From contig CAJNOJ010000069.1 of the NCBI GenBank assembly GCA_905250025.1, positions 68,458 through 132,457 on the forward strand: a stretch of DNA of 64,000 nt, written 5' to 3'. The stretch is from Adineta ricciae (taxonomy: Eukaryota > Rotifera > Eurotatoria > Adinetida > Adinetidae). This document shows positions 59,701-64,000 of this stretch, in pieces (within the stretch, counting starts at the first letter, position 1; each line of letters starts with the position of its first letter). Below the pieces are notes generated by a model. It saw only the letters and a list, made by a program, of their open reading frames with translations, did not search any database and was not told the origin of the DNA. The position numbers and the translations under genes are program-made.

Positions 59701-60518
59701 TAAGAAGACATATTCGAGTGTTTCTTCACGAAATTTTTTCGTTTGCATTTGAAGATTTGCATCCGCCTATAGAAAAACAAAACTCGATATTGATTACGAC
59801 AAACAGATAATCAACAACAATGCTCTACCTCTTGAAATAAGTCGGATCGTTTTGTCGGAATCTTGGCATTATTTTCAATCATGGCACAATAACGTTGAGT
59901 AGTCTTGTCGAATTCTTTCTTCTTATTCTAAATTAACATGATTATCAATTGATATCGTTGACGTAAGCAACTAACTTTAGCTTTGCCAATGGTTGTTTTA
60001 CGAAATTCATCCAATTTTTTCAAATATGTCTCCGATGATGCATTCTAGTCGAAGAAGAGAAAATTAACAACAAATTTATTTATTGCAACTTACAAGTGCA
60101 TCTCGTGCTTCTTCGATTCGATGTAATACCTCACCCATGTATGAAAGTGATGATTCTAAAGTGACGATGTAATGTTTAATGAGATTTTTATGATGGATAA
60201 CGAACCGATGTCTCGTTCTTCTTCGGTTTGTTTGCTACCGACAATAAAAAATTTGAAACTTTTCAATGTTTCAGCAACACTTCTCGATGCTTTCGACAAA
60301 GCTACAAAGAACATGCGACTCTACTCGATTATTTTTGTATGAAACAAGTGCAACGTACTCTTATTGGCTACCATGACTTCATTAAGTTTCTTAATTAAGG
60401 TTTTAATTGCATTTGAGGTATTCTCGAGTTCATTCTCGTGTTGCCGTAATTTTTCACGAAATTCAGGCGAATCAGTAAGAGCTTCAGTGAATTCGAGTGG
60501 CGGTAATTTAAGCACCAT
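56701..60518 (-). CDS. GRAF/oligophrenin-type RhoGAP (BAR-PH-RhoGAP-SH3)
   Basis: A gene with many short exons, ATG at 60518, TGA at 56701-56703. Domain order: BAR (MVLKLPPLEFTEALTDSPEF, HENELENTSNAIKTLIKKL, ETVKSFILTEFFVKQLIYLA); PH (EGYLFLIERS, RFMFDAHGIEKGG, DFEGWVAICGG); RhoGAP (DSGIDFVKKCIQVIERRGLD with arginine finger in GLYRIVG, LKLYLRTLTEPVFTF, MTPVNLGVCFGPSLLRPE); Ser-rich linker; SH3 (TLYPCVADNETELSFNPNEI, GLIPENYISF). This equals ARHGAP26/10/42. The terminal SH3 excludes oligophrenin-1, which lacks it. The family inactivates RhoA/Cdc42 and shapes membranes in clathrin-independent endocytosis. The SH3 is split by two introns. A CAG acceptor lies 25 bases before the ATG. Confidence 0.92.
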
Positions 60519-60543
60519 ATTTGTTAGTGTTCACAGATAAAAT

Positions 60544-63010
60544 CTGGTATTAATTAAAGAATCTTGAATGATAAATATAAGATATCAATAATATCGAAGA
60601 AACAGAAGAGGATAACGAGTAATTAATTAATTCGTTATACTCTCCTTTTTCTCTCTATCACGTTCCTTTATTCAATACTAACTTCCCGAAACAAAATAAG
60701 CTTCGTACAGTATGCGAACGACTATTATTGATGCAAAAAGAGGAAAGAAGAGTAACAAGTTGGAAGGAAGGAGAAGGAATTGCGCACTCTCTCTCTTCGT
60801 GCTTATTTCTATGCGTATAACCCTACAACTCGTCATTGTCTCGCAACGACTGCTTGTATTCGCGTTATCAGAGAGCCCGCTTACAAAACGAGAAACGAAC
60901 AAATGGCACAGTAGTGTTCCTCTGTGCGTACAGCAATTATGGACAACACAAGTCGTTTGTTGCCGACCTACCACGATCACCTCTTTTTTTTGCTTAAGTT
61001 TGCCTCTCGATAAAAGCAAATCTATATACACATATCCACTAGTATTATTCTATATCAAACTGTGTCGAGCTGATAGTATCTCCTCGAAATTCTACTTGTC
61101 TTGGTCTTACTTTAATCGACATGTCATGTTGATCTCACGCATACATCCGAAATGATTATTAGGCGACGATGGTATTATCGAACGGCAAGAAAAAGATTTC
61201 CACAAGTTTGACTCCCACTACTGTTGCTGACGTCATCCATGGCCTCGAAATATAAGTTAGATGCATACGATCTGTCTTCTACTCCTTTCTATCTAGTATA
61301 GCAAGGCCATTGAAACTATTATGAATATATATATATATATATTCTCTTGAGTTGTATAAATCAAGATGAGGAAGACTTTTGCAGGAGATTTGTTTTCGAC
61401 ATTAACAACATCTTGTATGATCTGTGTTATTAGCTAATCAAATCGTTTACTTTTCTCGATCAAAAGCATTGAATTGCATGAGAGATAAACAAACAAATTT
61501 GAACCTAGTTTCATTTCGAAATAATACAGCTGCTAAGAAAGAAAAGAATCGAGAATGCTAACTCGTTCTAATTTAGATAAGCGAACTTCGTACTATCCAT
61601 CTAAAACAATGTATTTTTATAGTATAACTAACTGGGAAATCGACATGTAGTACAGCGTCTGAAACGTGATGATAGAATTGCGCCGAACACTTTTTTCAAA
61701 TTTGTGCAAAATATTCTCTAGATAATCATCAACTTATCGAGAATATCGGAAAGGATGGAGAACAAGAATGTATATGTGTTAATATGCAGATACATTCAAT
61801 CAATTCCAAAAATAAATCTCTCACGAAAAACAGATTCCAAAAAATGAAAAGTTCAGTAGTCTTGTTTTCGCGTCTGACGCTTTCATATAATTATTCATGA
61901 ACAAAAAACACCATCGAATAGAGTGATGTCTGTACTCAATGATAACATCTGTGTTTTTGTTTATTTGATATATAGCGATTATGATTTAATGACTGCTCGA
62001 TTTGATAAGTAAACATTTTTTTCCGGCATTTTCCGCATTCGAATGCGGTCAGATCGAGTTCTCAGAAACTCCTTTATAAAATGATTGACAATAATTATAT
62101 TTTCTATATTTGTTAGTTCAGACGAGTTAATCAACTCTGTTTTTTTGCTCATTGAAGCACGTAGGTACAATCTTCTAGTATGATGAATTTCCGAATGCGA
62201 AGAAAATATTATGTATATGTGCAATTTAAATAAATCTCTAGAAAATCCGAATAGAATCCTGGTGGAAACAATAGATCACTGTGATCAACGTGTTAGCTAA
62301 AAAAAATGTTTACCTATATCCTTGTTTCCCTTCTATAGGTCTATTTATGATTCAAATAGAATTTTTTCAAAGTTCGTCCCGTAAGTAGAAACGTCACCGT
62401 TCGACACTTTTCGCTTGGTTCAAATCGGACGTGATTGTTTTGCAATTCATTTCGAATTTTATTCATACAAATTATAATGATCGCTTTGAACAGACTCAAC
62501 AGCTTCGAGACTAATTGATTTAGAAAGTATATCTGAAGATGCTAGCAGAGAAATAAACCGTGGCTCATGTTGCAGAATTGTTTTGTGAAGCAATCGAGAC
62601 AATCGGTGTAATTTACTCTGAAACATAAAGTGATTTGATCTAATTCTGCTTTAACGAACTTCATTGGTCAATTCAGTTTTATTTCATGATATCGATGACT
62701 CATCAATTGAAACAATCAACCAATAAGAGAATTATTGTAGTTTATATACAAAACGGTTCATGAAAAAGAATTCTTTCAATTATCTTCATTGATACAAATT
62801 TTTCCAAAAGATTTCCCAAAAATATTTATTACATTGAGACACATGTTCGTATAACACTTATATCTGATTGGAGGATTATTATACCTTCCAAACTGTATAT
62901 ATGTAAACATCATCAGATCCATTCTTTAGTTGTTTTCTTTTTCTTTTTGTTGATTAAAATTGAATCGTTCAGAAGAGAAACTAATACAACATGTTATCTT
63001 TATCTTTTAG
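60544..63010. other. Divergent intergenic region upstream of GRAF and eL6
   Basis: About 2.5 kb between the starts of the minus-strand GRAF-like gene and the plus-strand eL6 gene, with a TA run near 61325-61342. I found no convincing coding frame. It presumably holds both promoters; a ribosomal-protein TCT initiator could not be located with confidence. Confidence 0.45.
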
Positions 63011-63027
63011 AGAATTGAAATTCAATC

Positions 63028-64000
63028 ATGTCGACGCCATCGGCCAAGACTGCAACATCAGGTGGTAAATCAACAACCAAAACGACAACTACAGTTGTTA
63101 AAACAACAACCACCACCGTAACAAAAAAACAACCGCAACAACTTTCACTAACACCCCGCAGTGTTAGTTCAAAAACGAAAAGACCAAAAACAAGACCGAA
63201 TGGAAAGAAAGCTATTAGTTCACACACAAATCGTGAATTAAATGCTAGTGGTTTGATGCGCTTTTCACGTGGTCGTATGTTCCAGCGACGTGCATTACAT
63301 CGTATAAATAAATGGAAAGGCGCTCAAGCCAAATTACAAGGAGATAAAACAAAGAAAACTGCTGGTAGCATTCAGAAGAAGAAACAACGCAAACCAGCAG
63401 TAGTTAAGAAACCTGTTGGTGGTGAACGTAATGGCAAACAACGTAGCGTATTGGCAAAACGATTTGTATGTCAATTAGAGCCCGTACTGATTGATATATG
63501 ATGTTATATATTTTTTCTAGCCTCGTTATTATCCAACAGAAGAACGACCAAAGAAGTTCAGTGCTAAACGTAAGACATTCGGCAGCCATGCACGTCGTTT
63601 TCGATCAACACTTGCGCCTGGTAGTGTTGTTATTCTTCTCGCTGGCAAACATGCCGGAAAAGTAAGAGACTATCATGAATTCGTTCGTATTTACATAGAT
63701 GGATTTTCTAGCGCGCTGTGGTTGTTAAACATTTGGCATCTGGACTTTTATTGATCACTGGTAAGGGTTCGATATTGATGATTCTTTCGTTAGAAATTTA
63801 TTTAGGTCCACACAAATTGAACGGTGTACCATTACGTCGTATTAATCAAATTTACGTCATTGGCACAAGCACCAAACTCGATTTATCAACAGCTAAATTC
63901 GATAATTTAGATGATAAATACTTCAAACGTGTTCGCCCAGCTAAGAAAAATGCCGAGAAAGATATTTTTGATTCAAAGAAAGAGGTATAGTTGCTTCTCT
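63028..64000 (+). CDS. RPL6: Large-subunit ribosomal protein eL6, cut by the window edge
   Basis: Exons 63028-63465, 63521-63661, 63712-63760 and 63806-63984, with the last ending at an AGAGGTATAG donor, so the gene continues beyond the window; 269 residues are visible. The N-terminus is a Thr/Lys-rich extension typical of animal eL6. The conserved core follows: [76 protein letters not shown] and [11 protein letters not shown]. It is a structural protein of the 60S subunit. A TATCTTTTAG acceptor precedes the ATG by 17 bases. Confidence 0.94.

Noticed and set aside
60712-61155. 147-codon plus-strand frame upstream of GRAF
   Set aside because: No domain, overlaps an equally long minus-strand frame; likely random in a promoter region.
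62400-62450. GGTTCAAATC resembling a tRNA B box
   Set aside because: No matching A box or cloverleaf could be folded around it by eye.
1-64000. Transposons, integrated viral genes or CRISPR arrays
   Set aside because: No reverse transcriptase, transposase or capsid-like frame, and no spaced repeats, were seen; the repeats found are simple sequence only.

Overview
The window is animal nuclear DNA, AT-rich and gene-dense, and most likely comes from a bdelloid rotifer. Most introns I could place are about 50 to 60 bases, genes are only hundreds of bases apart, and the proteins are clearly metazoan (Raf, GRAF-type RhoGAP, Kintoun, glycine-receptor-like channel, Eps15, CDC27). Almost every gene has a polypyrimidine tract ending in AG, followed by A, within 0 to about 60 bases upstream of its ATG. 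That fits spliced-leader trans-splicing, which is known in bdelloids. The taxon is inferred; no marker gene proves it. All gene models were read by eye from splice signals and reading frame.

Layout. 0.1-9.1 kb (minus): five genes head to tail, TSEN2-like, SDR retinol dehydrogenase, METTL9, Kintoun/DNAAF2, Eps15, with stop-to-ATG gaps of only 34, 98, 35 and 165 bases; this looks like an operon. 11-16.5 kb: two pentameric ligand-gated channel genes facing each other, one lacking the Cys-loop cysteines (plus) and one glycine-receptor-like (minus). The second carries two alternative versions of the exons for TM1 and the pore helix TM2. 16.5-22.6 kb: sparse, with two small secreted-peptide candidates. 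22.6-33.4 kb (minus): PDXDC1-like, ABCD4-like, a proline-rich VIVER-repeat protein, and a reeler/DOMON/cytochrome b561 protein (FRRS1 type). 34.7-37.9 kb: an unknown Ser/Thr-rich gene (plus), then a securin-like gene and SKP1 (minus). 38.8-42.7 kb (minus): Raf kinase. 44.5-50.9 kb (minus): an esterase with a starch-binding-like N-terminal domain (possible horizontal gene), CDC27/APC3 and DNAJC22. 53.2-56 kb (plus): an EGF-like single-pass membrane protein and a TTK/Mps1-like kinase. 56.7-60.5 kb (minus): GRAF/oligophrenin RhoGAP. 63.0 kb to the end (plus): ribosomal protein eL6, cut by the window edge.

How the genes relate. Several are cell-division parts: SKP1 (SCF ligase), CDC27 (APC/C), a securin-like protein with KEN and D boxes (an APC/C substrate type) and a TTK-like kinase. 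Their nearness may be chance. The two strongest leads are the five-gene minus-strand cluster with trans-splice-like acceptors and the phase-matched, equal-length (192 nt) alternative pore exon sets in the glycine-receptor-like gene.
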